Assembly (NCBI RefSeq): GCF_000412695.1
Contig: NC_021499.1
Span: 2,232,001 to 2,296,000, forward strand
Reading direction: 5' to 3'
Length of the DNA stretch: 64,000 bases
Source of the DNA: Pseudomonas resinovorans NBRC 106553
Lineage (GTDB): Bacteria; Pseudomonadota; Gammaproteobacteria; Pseudomonadales; Pseudomonadaceae
Positions 36,466-45,200 of the stretch are shown here, piece by piece. Made by a program: the position numbers and the translations under genes. Each line of letters begins with the position of its first letter. The stretch's first letter is position 1. Below the pieces are notes generated by a model. The model saw only the letters and a list, made by a program, of their open reading frames with translations, did not search any database and was not told where the DNA came from.

Positions 36466-39400
36466 ATGCGCTTGCTCGCGCTGTTGCTGGTTTTTCTTCC
36501 GCTGTGGGGTCAGGCCGCGGAAGCCACCGACCTCGGCCTGCTGGGTCGCTCCCAGCTGCAGGGTCTGCAGGTGCAGCTGGAGGCCGAGGACGAGCACTGG
36601 CTGCGGAGCCGGGATGTGTTGCGGATCGGCACCAGCGAGCCGGACTTCCCGCCGTTCGACATCACCGCCAGTGATCGTGATTACGAGGGGCTGACGGCCG
36701 ACTACCTGCACCTGATCGCCCAGGCCTTGCGGGTGAAGGTCCAGGTGTTGCGCTTCGCCGATCGCCAGGAGGCGCGCCAGGCCCTGCGCAGCGGCCGGAT
36801 CGACCTGCTGGGCAGCAGCCTGGGGAGCGACAGCCTGGCCGAGGGCCTGATCCAGACCCGTGCCTATGTGCAGCATCAGCCCGTGATGGTGATGCGCATC
36901 GACGACAAGCGCTCTCTCGACGATGACAACTCCGGCCTGCGCCTGGCGCTGTTCGGCGAGGGCGACGGCGTCCGGCGCATCCGCCAGCTTTATCCCGGTG
37001 CCGAGCTCAGCCTGCACGGTTCGGTGCGCAGCGCCTTGCAGTCGGTGGCCTTTGGCCAAAGCGACGTGTTCATCGGCGACGCCATTACCGCCAGCTACCT
37101 GATCGGCCAGAGTTACCTGGTCAATCTGCGCATGACCAACTTCGCCGGCATCGACGAAAGCGGCTTCGGTTTTTCCCTGGCACCCGACAACCTGCGCCTG
37201 CAACGCATCCTGAACCGCGCCATCGAGACCGTTCCCGAGGCCGAGCGGGCCGCTATCCTGCGCCGCTGGGGGGGCGGGGCGGGGTTCTTCCTCGGCAATG
37301 AGCCGCTCAAGCTCACCCAGCGCGAACAGCGTTGGCTGGAACGCCATGGCCCGGCCCGGCTGGTGGTGGATGGCAGCTTCGAGCCGGTGAGCTTCTTCAG
37401 CCCCCAGGGCCGCCTGCGCGGGATAGTGCCGGACCTGCTGGAGCTGATCCGGCACAAGACCGGCCTGGAGTTCGAGGTGCAGAACAGTTCCAGTGTCGTC
37501 GGGATGCTCGACAGCCTGCGCGACGGCAAGGCCGATTTCGCCGCGACCCTGGTCGCCACGCCCGAGCGCAGCCAGTACCTGCGCTTCACCCGGCCCTATT
37601 TCAGCAGCAGCAGCGTGATCGTGGTGCGCAGTACCAGCAAGGATCTGACCGACATCGATCAGCTTGCCGGGCGCACCCTCGCGCTGCCCGCCGGGCACGC
37701 CTTGACCGGCTACATCCGCGAGACCTACCCGAGGGTGCGGCTGCTCGAGGTGGGCAACGGCGCCCAGGCGCTGGCCAGCGTGGCCGAGGGCAACGCCGAC
37801 GCCGCGCTGCATTCCATGGTGTCGGCGAGCTTCCTGATCAACCGTAACTACCCCGGCCAGTTGCAGATCGCCGACACCCTGGGGCGTGACCCGGCGCGTT
37901 ATGTCTTCGCGGTGGTCAAGAACGAGCCCGAACTGCTCAGCATCCTCGACAAGGCGGTGTTGTCGATTTCTCCGGACGAACTGGGCGGCATCATCAATCG
38001 CTGGCACACCAATACCGATGCGGGCGATGGCGATTGGAGCGACTACCGCGCGCGGGTCCACCAGGTCGGCGGCCTGTTCCTGCTGCTGGCGCTGGCCTTC
38101 GCCGTCTGGGCGTTGCGTCTGCGTGGCCAGGTGCAGCGGCGCGAGCGCGAGGAGCGCCGGCTGAACGACCAGCTGGCGTTCAAGCGCTCGCTCATCGACG
38201 GCATTCCCTTCCCGATGCAGGTGCGTGACCTGCAGGGGCGCACCATCACCTGCAACCTCAGCTTCGTCGAGGCCATCGGCGTGCAGAGGGACGACCTGAT
38301 CGGCAAGCGCCTATTGGAGGTGCCGGGCATCCAGGCCAATACCCTGGAGGAGCTGGATAACCTTAGCCTGCGGGCCCTGGACAGCGGCGAGTCGCTGTTC
38401 AGCGACCAGCGCCTGAGCCTGCGCGGCAACAGCCTGGAGGTGTCCTACTGGGCGATCCCCTATCGCGGCGCCCAGCAGAGCATCCGTGGGCTGATCTGCG
38501 GTTGGGTCGACATCACCGAACGCAACCGGTTGATGGAGGAACTGCGCCAGGCCAAGGAGCAGGCCGAGTCCGCCAATGTGGCAAAGAGCCGCTTTCTCGC
38601 CACCATGAGCCACGAGATCCGCACGCCGCTGAACGCCATCACCGGCATGCTCGAACTGGCCCTCAAGCGCGATCGGCTGGACCGCGAGGCGGTGCAGGTG
38701 GCGCGGGATTCGGCGGATTCCCTGCTAGCGCTGATCGGCGACATCCTCGACATCGCCAAGATCGAGTCCGGGCGTCTGGTGCTCGAACCCCGGCGGTCTT
38801 CGCCGCGCGCGTTGGTCGAATCGGTGGTGCGGGTGTTCGAAGGACTGGCCTGGCAGAAGGGCCTGGAGCTATCGCTGAAGCTGGACCTGGAAAGCCAGGA
38901 TGAGGCGATGCTGGACCCGTCCTGTTTCAAGCAGATCCTCTCCAACCTCATCAGCAACGCGATCAAGTTCACCGACCGCGGCGCAATTCGTGTCGGCCTG
39001 CGAGCGACACCCTTTGGCGCCGACCAGCTGCAACTGACCCTGGTGGTGGAGGACAGCGGCATCGGCATCTCCCGGGAGGACCAGAAACGGCTGTTCCAGC
39101 CCTTTACCCAGTTCGCTGGCAGCATGAGCGTGGAGCGCGGTGGCACCGGCTTGGGCTTGAGCATCTGCCGCCGGCTGGTGGGCCTGATGGAGGGCGGATT
39201 GGAACTGCACAGCGAACCCGGCATCGGTACGCGGGTCACCGTCAGCCTGTGCCTGCCGCGCTTGCGGCCCCAGCAACGCAAGGCGGAACAACCGTCGGCC
39301 GAGACGCCCGCAACCGAGGTGTTCCGTGTGCTGGTGGCCGACGACCATCCGGTGAACCGGTTGATGCTGGTGCAGCAACTGGAGTTCCTCGGCCACCTGT

Positions 39401-40065
39401 CCGAGTCGGCGGGCGATGGCCATGAGGCGTTGCAGGCCTGGGAGCGGTCGAACTTCGACCTGGTGATCAGCGACTGCAACATGCCGGTGATGAACGGCTA
39501 CGAGCTGGCGCGGAACATCCGCGAGCGGGAGCGTGAACGCGGCGCCCGGCCTTGCCTGATCATCGGCCTGACCGCCAACGCCCAGCCTGAAGAGCTGGCG
39601 CGCTGCCGTGCAGCCGGCATGGACGATTGCCTGTTCAAACCCATCGGCCTGGATGGGTTGCAGCATTACCTGGGGCAGCTGTCGGTGGCCGGTACTCGGC
39701 GGGCCGAGGCGCAGAGCGCGGCGAGCGAGCTGTTCGATGCGGGCTTGCTGGGGCACGCCGCGGGTGGTTCGCCGGAGGTGGTGCGCCTGTTGCTGACGGA
39801 GTTGCACCGGGCCAACGAGGCCGATGCCCGGGAGCTCCACGAACTGCTGCTGGGTGGGCACTGGGACGAGCTGGAACGGCTGGTGCACAAGATCAAGGGG
39901 GCGGTGAAACTCATCGGCGCGCAGGCCCTGGTGGAGCATTGCGTCGCCTTCTGCGAGGCCCACCGCACGGGCGCCACCGGCACCGCGCTGGAGCCGTTGG
40001 CCGAAGCGGTGCGAAATCACCTGGACAACCTGCAAGGGGCATTGGAGCGACACCTGCAGGTTTGA
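36466..40065 (+). CDS. rocS2: Hybrid sensor kinase, RocS2-like (EvgS/BvgS type)
   Basis: A 1199-residue unorthodox histidine kinase. After a signal sequence come two periplasmic solute-binding-protein (SBP_bac_3) domains (about 45-270 and 290-515), a membrane helix (about 534-552), a PAS domain (about 570-690), a HisKA domain with H716 in MSHEIRTPL, an HATPase domain, a receiver with D1003 in ISDCNMP and a C-terminal Hpt with H1141 in VHKIKG. All phosphorelay residues are present. It is translated right after rocA2 and should phosphorylate it. In P. aeruginosa the RocS sensors control fimbrial cup genes and efflux. The ligand is unknown. It ends 10 bases from the converging FUSC gene. Confidence 0.9.
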   Translation: MRLLALLLVFLPLWGQAAEATDLGLLGRSQLQGLQVQLEAEDEHWLRSRDVLRIGTSEPDFPPFDITASDRDYEGLTADYLHLIAQALRVKVQVLRFADRQEARQALRSGRIDLLGSSLGSDSLAEGLIQTRAYVQHQPVMVMRIDDKRSLDDDNSGLRLALFGEGDGVRRIRQLYPGAELSLHGSVRSALQSVAFGQSDVFIGDAITASYLIGQSYLVNLRMTNFAGIDESGFGFSLAPDNLRLQRILNRAIETVPEAERAAILRRWGGGAGFFLGNEPLKLTQREQRWLERHGPARLVVDGSFEPVSFFSPQGRLRGIVPDLLELIRHKTGLEFEVQNSSSVVGMLDSLRDGKADFAATLVATPERSQYLRFTRPYFSSSSVIVVRSTSKDLTDIDQLAGRTLALPAGHALTGYIRETYPRVRLLEVGNGAQALASVAEGNADAALHSMVSASFLINRNYPGQLQIADTLGRDPARYVFAVVKNEPELLSILDKAVLSISPDELGGIINRWHTNTDAGDGDWSDYRARVHQVGGLFLLLALAFAVWALRLRGQVQRREREERRLNDQLAFKRSLIDGIPFPMQVRDLQGRTITCNLSFVEAIGVQRDDLIGKRLLEVPGIQANTLEELDNLSLRALDSGESLFSDQRLSLRGNSLEVSYWAIPYRGAQQSIRGLICGWVDITERNRLMEELRQAKEQAESANVAKSRFLATMSHEIRTPLNAITGMLELALKRDRLDREAVQVARDSADSLLALIGDILDIAKIESGRLVLEPRRSSPRALVESVVRVFEGLAWQKGLELSLKLDLESQDEAMLDPSCFKQILSNLISNAIKFTDRGAIRVGLRATPFGADQLQLTLVVEDSGIGISREDQKRLFQPFTQFAGSMSVERGGTGLGLSICRRLVGLMEGGLELHSEPGIGTRVTVSLCLPRLRPQQRKAEQPSAETPATEVFRVLVADDHPVNRLMLVQQLEFLGHLSESAGDGHEALQAWERSNFDLVISDCNMPVMNGYELARNIRERERERGARPCLIIGLTANAQPEELARCRAAGMDDCLFKPIGLDGLQHYLGQLSVAGTRRAEAQSAASELFDAGLLGHAAGGSPEVVRLLLTELHRANEADARELHELLLGGHWDELERLVHKIKGAVKLIGAQALVEHCVAFCEAHRTGATGTALEPLAEAVRNHLDNLQGALERHLQV

Positions 40066-40075
40066 CGCGTCAGGG

Positions 40076-41140
40076 TCATTCGCCCTGGCGCAGCTCTCCT
40101 GCCTGCGGCGCCGGACTGCCCCAGCGGCGCCGGGCACGATGGGCGAGGAAGGCCACCGCAAGGGCCAGCGCGGCACCCAGCAGGGTGTTGTAGAGGCGCA
40201 GCTCCGGCAGGTGCCAGTCCTGCGACAGGCTTTCGGCCAGCAGCACGAAGGACACTGTGGTCTGCACCACGAAGAGTCCGTAGTGCTGGGCGATGAAGGC
40301 CCGGCTGAGCACGATCAGCGGCAGCATGCAGGCCACCAGCACGGTGGGGTCCTGCAGCCAGCTGCCTAGCCCGATCAGGATCAGTGCGCCGATAAGGCTG
40401 CCGAGGCAGCGCTGGATGCCACGCTCCATGCTCCTGTCGAGGTCCATCTGGATGGTGGAGATCACCGTCAAGGTCAGCCAGTAGCCCCGGGGCATGCCGG
40501 ACAGGTTCACCGCCAGGCCGGCGAGCGCCGCGGCCAGGGTGCAGGCCAGGGCGTGGATCAACCAGAGTCGCTGGGGCAGGCGCTGGGCGTGGCGCCGCAT
40601 GACCCTGGCGAAACTGCCCAGGCGCGGCATCAGCGGCCACAGGCGCATGCCACGGGACGCCCGCAGGCCGAACGCCAGCAGCATCACCCAGAGCCCGCCG
40701 ATGGCGAACAGCGCACCCACCGCCAGCCCATTGTGCAGGTTGCCCAGACCCGCCTGGCCCTGCCCGAGGCAGAGGCAGGCCGCCAGGCCGACGCCGAGCT
40801 TGCCCAGCTCGCTGCCGTAGCGCTGCAGCACGGCCAGCAACAGGCCCATGCAGGCGAAACTGGTCAGGCTCAGCAGGGGGTGGCTGGCGACCCAGAACCC
40901 CACCCCGGCGCAGACGGCGCCAAGCCAGGTGAGCAGCAGCATGCGCAGCATGCCGAGGCGGTGGTAGGGGTTGGCCAGGGCGGCGTGGAACGCGCCGGTG
41001 GCGGCCCAGAGGAAACCGCTGTGGCTGGTGAACAGGCCCAGCATCAGCGGCAAGCCGCAGCCCATCCCGGCCATCAGCGCCGGACCCCAGGCCGGTGGGC
41101 CGGCGTGCCAGCGCAGGCTACGTCTGAACAAGGTTCGCAT
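40076..41140 (-). CDS. FUSC-family membrane protein
   Basis: A 354-residue inner-membrane protein with about ten hydrophobic helices in two sets, the first six within residues 18-155 and four more at about 195-335. The second set carries the FUSC signature: GYWLTLTVISTIQMDLDRSM, followed by QRCLGSLIGALI. FUSC proteins (AaeB, YccS types) are thought to export aromatic acids. This one is half the size of AaeB and lacks the long cytoplasmic domain. It is encoded 13 bases after dgt on the same strand, so probably in one transcript. Substrate unknown. Confidence 0.85.
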   Translation of the reverse strand: MRTLFRRSLRWHAGPPAWGPALMAGMGCGLPLMLGLFTSHSGFLWAATGAFHAALANPYHRLGMLRMLLLTWLGAVCAGVGFWVASHPLLSLTSFACMGLLLAVLQRYGSELGKLGVGLAACLCLGQGQAGLGNLHNGLAVGALFAIGGLWVMLLAFGLRASRGMRLWPLMPRLGSFARVMRRHAQRLPQRLWLIHALACTLAAALAGLAVNLSGMPRGYWLTLTVISTIQMDLDRSMERGIQRCLGSLIGALILIGLGSWLQDPTVLVACMLPLIVLSRAFIAQHYGLFVVQTTVSFVLLAESLSQDWHLPELRLYNTLLGAALALAVAFLAHRARRRWGSPAPQAGELRQGE

Positions 41141-41153
41141 CGGCGCTATTCCG

Positions 41154-42485
41154 TCAGGTCGGACTGGAGCGGCCAGTCATCTCACGGGCCATCTCAGTAG
41201 CGTAGCTGTCCGTCATCCCGGCGATGAAATCGATCACCCGGACGAACGACCGGTAGAGCGGCCAGGACGGATCGGGTGCGTTGTTGCCGAGCAGGTCGAG
41301 GATGCGCCGGTGCTTGAACGACGGCGTACGCCCGCCGTGTTGCTCAAGGGCCGCGCCGCAGAACGCGTTGAGGAGGATTTCCAGGGTGGTGTAGGCGCCG
41401 ATCTCATGGAGCGTCTTGCGCTTGTCCTGGAAGATCTTCTCGCGGGCGATGGCCTTGGCCTTGAGCACGCATCGCTTGGCCGGACCGTGCATGTGTTCCA
41501 CCAGGTCGCCCTGCAGGGTGCCGGCCAGCAGGGCGTCCTGCTGCTCGACGAAGGCCCGCGCGGCGGCGTTGGTCAGGTGCTCGATGGCCTTGCCACGGAG
41601 GATCGCCAGCTTGCGCCGGCGCGAGTCCAGCGGGCCGAGCTGGCGGTAGGTTTCCGGCAGGTCGTCGCCCACCAGGCCCAGCAGCAGCGACTCGACTTCG
41701 GCGTAATCCAGCAGCTCCATTTCCAGGCCGTCTTCCAGGTCGATAAGGCCGTAGCAGATGTCGTCGGCGGCCTCCATCAGGTACACAAGCGGGTGGCGTG
41801 CCCAGCGGTGCTCGCCGATGCGCGGCAGTTCGAGCTTGGCGGCGATCTGCTCGAGCAGCGGCAGCTCGCTCTGGTAGCAACCGAACTTGTGCTTCTTGTA
41901 GCCCATGGCCTCGGCATCGCGGGAGGTCCAGGGGTACTTGAGGTAGGTGCCGAGGGTGGCGTAGGTCAGGCGCATGCCGCCGTCGAACTGGTGATACTCC
42001 AGCTGGGTCAGTACCCGCAGCCCCTGGGCGTTGCCTTCGAAACTGAGGAAGTCGGCGCGCTCGGCGTCGCTCATGGCGTCCAGCCAGCCCTTTGCCGCGG
42101 CCTGCTCGAACCAGTGGCGTATGGCGTCTTCGCCCGAGTGGCCGAAGGGTGGATTGCCGATGTCGTGGGCCAGGCAGGCCGACTGCACGATGACGCCGAG
42201 GTCCGACGGATCGCACCAGCCCGGAAGCGCATCGCGCAAGGTTTCTCCCACGCGCATGCCCAGGGAACGGCCCACGCAGCTGACTTCCAGGGAGTGGGTC
42301 AGGCGCGTGTGGATGTGGTCGTTGCTGGAAACCGGGTGCACCTGGGTCTTGCGCCCGAGGCGGCGGAAGGCGCCGGAGAAGATGATGCGATCGTGGTCTT
42401 TGTGGAAGGGGCTGCGGCCCAGCTCGTCGGTGCTGTGCGCCGGTTTGCCGAGTCGTTCGCGGGTGAGCAGGGTCTGCCAGTCCAA
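41154..42485 (-). CDS. dgt: Deoxyguanosinetriphosphate triphosphohydrolase-like protein
   Basis: A 443-residue HD-domain phosphohydrolase that removes triphosphate from dNTPs. Metal ligands are visible: the histidine in [10 protein letters not shown] (H64) and the HD pair in LAHDIGN (H107, D108), followed by PPFGHSGE. The most likely start is TTG at 42485 (encoding [14 protein letters not shown]), with GAGG seven bases upstream. The frame remains open to 42605, but that part overlaps the next gene and has no family match. A TTG start here agrees with the length I remember for the P. aeruginosa protein. Confidence 0.93.
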   Translation of the reverse strand: MDWQTLLTRERLGKPAHSTDELGRSPFHKDHDRIIFSGAFRRLGRKTQVHPVSSNDHIHTRLTHSLEVSCVGRSLGMRVGETLRDALPGWCDPSDLGVIVQSACLAHDIGNPPFGHSGEDAIRHWFEQAAAKGWLDAMSDAERADFLSFEGNAQGLRVLTQLEYHQFDGGMRLTYATLGTYLKYPWTSRDAEAMGYKKHKFGCYQSELPLLEQIAAKLELPRIGEHRWARHPLVYLMEAADDICYGLIDLEDGLEMELLDYAEVESLLLGLVGDDLPETYRQLGPLDSRRRKLAILRGKAIEHLTNAAARAFVEQQDALLAGTLQGDLVEHMHGPAKRCVLKAKAIAREKIFQDKRKTLHEIGAYTTLEILLNAFCGAALEQHGGRTPSFKHRRILDLLGNNAPDPSWPLYRSFVRVIDFIAGMTDSYATEMAREMTGRSSPT

Positions 42486-42546
42486 GGCCTGTCCTCGCCG
42501 TTCAGTGGCCGAAGTCCCTACTCTAACCCAAGCCTCGGCCGGCGGC

Positions 42547-43719
42547 TCAGTCCATCGCCAGGCACGCGGCGTCGATATCCACCAGCAGCAGGCGGCGGCC
42601 GTCATCGATGAACTGCCCGGCGGTGAGGCAGTACTGGTTGGTGGTGGCGTCGCGGTAGGTGCTGGACAGGGTCAGGCGGCGCTCTTCCCAGCCTTCGGCC
42701 AGCAACTGGTAGAAGTAGGGCCGCCACGACCAGTTGTGGCCCCGGTAGCTCGGGTCTTCCTGCCAGCCGCCCGGTTCCCAGTGCAGGTTGGGGGTGAGCT
42801 GCGTGCCATTGCGGTCGCATTGGTAGATGCGCAGCAGCCAGGGGTAGTCCGCGGGGCAGGCCAGGCTGGCGACCGGGGCGTTGCTTTCGGCCCAGCCGCG
42901 CAGTTGCGCCATCAGTTGATTGAGGCTGCGCCGCAGATTCATCAGCCGGGCGCGCTCGGCCAGCTTGTTCTGCACGTAGCGGTCGCGCAGGCGGCCAAAG
43001 CGCTCGACGAAGGCGTCGGTCCTGAAGAATTCCAGTCTCGGCTCGGCGAACAGGTAACCCTGCACGTAGCGCGCACCGCATTCCAGGGCGAAATCCAGCT
43101 CGGCTTCGGTTTCCACGCCTTCGGCGATGATCCAGCAGCCGGTTTTTTCGGCCATCTGTGCCAGGGCCTTGACCACCTCGCCGCTGGGGCCGCCCCTGGC
43201 CGCGGCCTGGAACAGGCGCATGTCCAGCTTGAGGATGTCCGGCTGCAGGGCAAGCACCCGGTCGAGCTGGGAATAGCCGGCGCCGAAGTCGTCGATGGCG
43301 ATCCGCGCGCCCGCCTCGCGGTAGCGGGCCACCACCTCGGCCAGGCGTTGGCTGGCGCCACCCAGCTCGGTGATCTCGAAGACGATGCGCTCGGCCGGCA
43401 CGCCGAAGCGCTGCAACTGCTTGAGGCTGGGCAGCATCTGCCCCGGCCGCAGGCGGCTGATCCAGCGGGGAGAAATATTCAGGCTGAGGAACCAGTCCGC
43501 CGGCGCTTCGTGCAACCGTTGCAGGGCGTCTTCGCGCAGTTGCCGGTCGAGGCGGCGCAACAGCGCCGGCGACAGTCTGGAATCGACGAACAGCGGACCG
43601 ACCGACTGCAGGCTGCCATCGGCCTGGCGCAACCGCCCCAGGGCCTCTACACCGGCAATCAGCCCTGTGGCGGTATCAATGAAGGGCTGGAAGCAGGCAA
43701 GCGGTTGCCCATCGATCAC
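42547..43719 (-). CDS. EAL phosphodiesterase with YkuI-like C-terminal domain
   Basis: A 390-residue cytosolic protein predicted to hydrolyse c-di-GMP. The EAL domain (about 5-240) keeps the catalytic set: E25 in EAL, N81, E115, D143/D144 in IDDFGAG, K164, E200 in AEGVE and Q220. It stands alone, with no GGDEF partner. The C-terminal 150 residues contain [15 protein letters not shown] and [11 protein letters not shown], resembling the PAS-like YkuI C-terminal domain that follows some EAL domains. GTG at 43719 is the start, supported by AAGGAG seven bases upstream. Confidence 0.88.
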   Translation of the reverse strand: MIDGQPLACFQPFIDTATGLIAGVEALGRLRQADGSLQSVGPLFVDSRLSPALLRRLDRQLREDALQRLHEAPADWFLSLNISPRWISRLRPGQMLPSLKQLQRFGVPAERIVFEITELGGASQRLAEVVARYREAGARIAIDDFGAGYSQLDRVLALQPDILKLDMRLFQAAARGGPSGEVVKALAQMAEKTGCWIIAEGVETEAELDFALECGARYVQGYLFAEPRLEFFRTDAFVERFGRLRDRYVQNKLAERARLMNLRRSLNQLMAQLRGWAESNAPVASLACPADYPWLLRIYQCDRNGTQLTPNLHWEPGGWQEDPSYRGHNWSWRPYFYQLLAEGWEERRLTLSSTYRDATTNQYCLTAGQFIDDGRRLLLVDIDAACLAMD

Positions 43720-43840
43720 GTTGACTCCTTAGTGGGAAGGCCTGGCTTTGCGCACAGCGCAGCGAGATGCCCATGCCTGGTGCGGCGGGCCGCTCACCTG
43801 TAGCAAGAATGTGGCCAGTTGCCTTCCTGTCGGAGCGCGA

Positions 43841-44158
43841 TCAGCCGGGTCCCTCCCGGGGCGGAGTGCGCAAGAGGGCGCGGAGCAAGGGGTAGAGCGC
43901 ACCACCGAGGCGCAGCCCGCGCTTCAGGCTGCCCTTGCGCGCCACCAGGAAGCCCAGCGCCGCCACTGCCGCCATGCCCCATAGTGGCGCGTGGGGAATG
44001 TCCAGCTGGCGGGTGAAGTCCCGCACCTGGCGCAGCGGCTGGGTCAGGCGCAGGCCTTCGTGGCGCAGTTCCTGGCGATGCATTTCCATGCGCAGGCGTA
44101 TCAGGGCCTTGCGCATGTCGCGGCGGCTGGCCTTGCGAGGCAATTGCGGCGTGCTCAT
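43841..44158 (-). CDS. YqjK-like membrane protein
   Basis: A 105-residue basic protein: a charged helical N-terminal half (RRDMRKALIRLRMEMHRQEL) and one membrane segment (about 58-75, PLWGMAAVAALGFLVARKG). It fits the small YqjK-like proteins encoded after yqjD and yqjE. Its ATG overlaps the yqjE stop by four bases. Function unknown; probably an inner-membrane stress or ribosome-hibernation accessory like its neighbours. Confidence 0.75.
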   Translation of the reverse strand: MSTPQLPRKASRRDMRKALIRLRMEMHRQELRHEGLRLTQPLRQVRDFTRQLDIPHAPLWGMAAVAALGFLVARKGSLKRGLRLGGALYPLLRALLRTPPREGPG

Positions 44159-44529
44159 GGCAGCAGGCGCTCCTTGTCGCGGGCCAGTTCTTCGAGGGTG
44201 GCGCCAAAGGGCGACGCTTCGTCATCCACCGCGGCGCGCAGGCGCCAGCCGCAGTAGAGCGTGGCCAGCAGGTAGAAGAGGACGAGGCCGATCGTGGCCT
44301 CCAGGCGCCAGTTGTCCCAGAGCAGCGCCAGCACCAGCACCGACAAGGCGATCAGCAGAAGCAGGGCGAAGACCAGCATCAGCCCGCCGAGCAGCAACAT
44401 GGAGAGGGTCTTGGCTTTCTGCTCCTGCAGTTCGATGCCAAAGAGTTCCACATGGCCGTGCAGCAGGCCGAGCAGGGAAGCGCTGAGACGTCTGGGCGAG
44501 GGACCGCGTTCGGGCGTTTCCTCACTCAT
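44155..44529 (-). CDS. YqjE (DUF1469) / phage-holin-superfamily membrane protein
   Basis: A 124-residue protein with two long membrane helices (about 43-70 and 78-98), LLGLLHGHVELFGIELQEQKAK just before them, and a short charged tail: the YqjE layout. ATG at 44529 follows the stop of the DUF883 gene by two bases; a TTG six bases upstream would overlap that stop and is less likely. It is the middle gene of a YqjD-YqjE-YqjK operon. Confidence 0.85.
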   Translation of the reverse strand: MSEETPERGPSPRRLSASLLGLLHGHVELFGIELQEQKAKTLSMLLLGGLMLVFALLLLIALSVLVLALLWDNWRLEATIGLVLFYLLATLYCGWRLRAAVDDEASPFGATLEELARDKERLLP

Positions 44530-44531
44530 GG

Positions 44532-44846
44532 TCAACGCCTGGAAGCCAGCAGGCCGAGCAGGAAGCCGATACCGGCGGCTACCCCCACGCTTTGCCAGGG
44601 GTGTGTCTGGACATAGTCCTCGGTGGCGTCGACTGCGGCCTGACCACGCTCACGCAGGTTCTGCTCGGTGTCGCGCAGGGTGTCGCGGGCGCGTTTGAGG
44701 CTCTCGTGGATCTGCAGGCGCAACTCGTCGGCCTGTTCGCCGGCCAGGTTGGCGCTGTCGTGCAAGAGTTTCTCGGTGTCAGTGACCAGGGCCTGGAAGT
44801 CTGCCAACAGGTCGTCCTGGGCGCGGGTGGCGGTCTTGCGGGGCAT
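44532..44846 (-). CDS. YqjD/ElaB family (DUF883) membrane-anchored protein
   Basis: A 104-residue protein: a long amphipathic coiled coil (about 8-75), then THPWQSVGVAAGIGFLLGLLASRR, the hallmark C-terminal anchor with the small-residue helix and terminal RR. E. coli YqjD is a stationary-phase inner-membrane protein that binds ribosomes. AAGGAGA before ATG at 44846 sets the start. It heads the three-gene operon. Two hibernation-type genes (rmf and this one) therefore lie in the same window. Confidence 0.9.
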   Translation of the reverse strand: MPRKTATRAQDDLLADFQALVTDTEKLLHDSANLAGEQADELRLQIHESLKRARDTLRDTEQNLRERGQAAVDATEDYVQTHPWQSVGVAAGIGFLLGLLASRR

Positions 44847-44926
44847 GGTGATTCTCCTTTTGGGACTCAAAGCCTAAGAGTAGGTGCCTTTGCGCAGGGT
44901 TCACTGCAAATTTGCCAGCGGCCTAC

Positions 44927-44942
44927 TGGTATAGCGCTTGCA
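44927..44942 (+). promoter_or_regulatory. Sigma-54-like -24/-12 element upstream of the ammonium transporter
   Basis: TGG at 44927-44929 and TTGCA at 44938-44942 keep the GG-N10-GC spacing of sigma-54 promoters, although the CAC part of the -24 box is not matched. It lies about 260 bases before the transporter start. Nitrogen control through NtrC would make sense, but no clear NtrC site was seen. The remaining 44847-45200 gap has no supported gene. Confidence 0.3.
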
Positions 44943-45200
44943 TCGGGTCGGTGCGCGGTTGTGGCGCGATGCGCCGGATCGGGGCGCCCTGGATGGGCCG
45001 CCGGAAGCCGGAAAGCACGTCCAACCTGATGAAAACAATAGAGAAACGCCGTTCGAGAAATGTCTTGTGGCGGCCTGCGCGCACCAGATCGGGCTATGGC
45101 CTCGATCCTTCATGGTGCGTACTGGCTTCAGGATGGTGCGCAGGATCTCGAGCTTGAACCGCTTTGGTGCTTTTTCTCACTGCCGGAGTCGCCTTCGCCG

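Noticed and set aside
36373..38061. 562-codon minus-strand frame across rocA2/rocS2
   Set aside because: Shadow of the sensor kinase; composition is that of reverse-complement coding DNA.
42486..42605. Longer ATG start for dgt
   Set aside because: The extension overlaps the EAL gene and lacks similarity; TTG at 42485 has a good ribosome site and the right length.
45060..45200. In-frame extension of the ammonium transporter
   Set aside because: The added 47 residues have no signal peptide or family match; the first helix starts at 45201.
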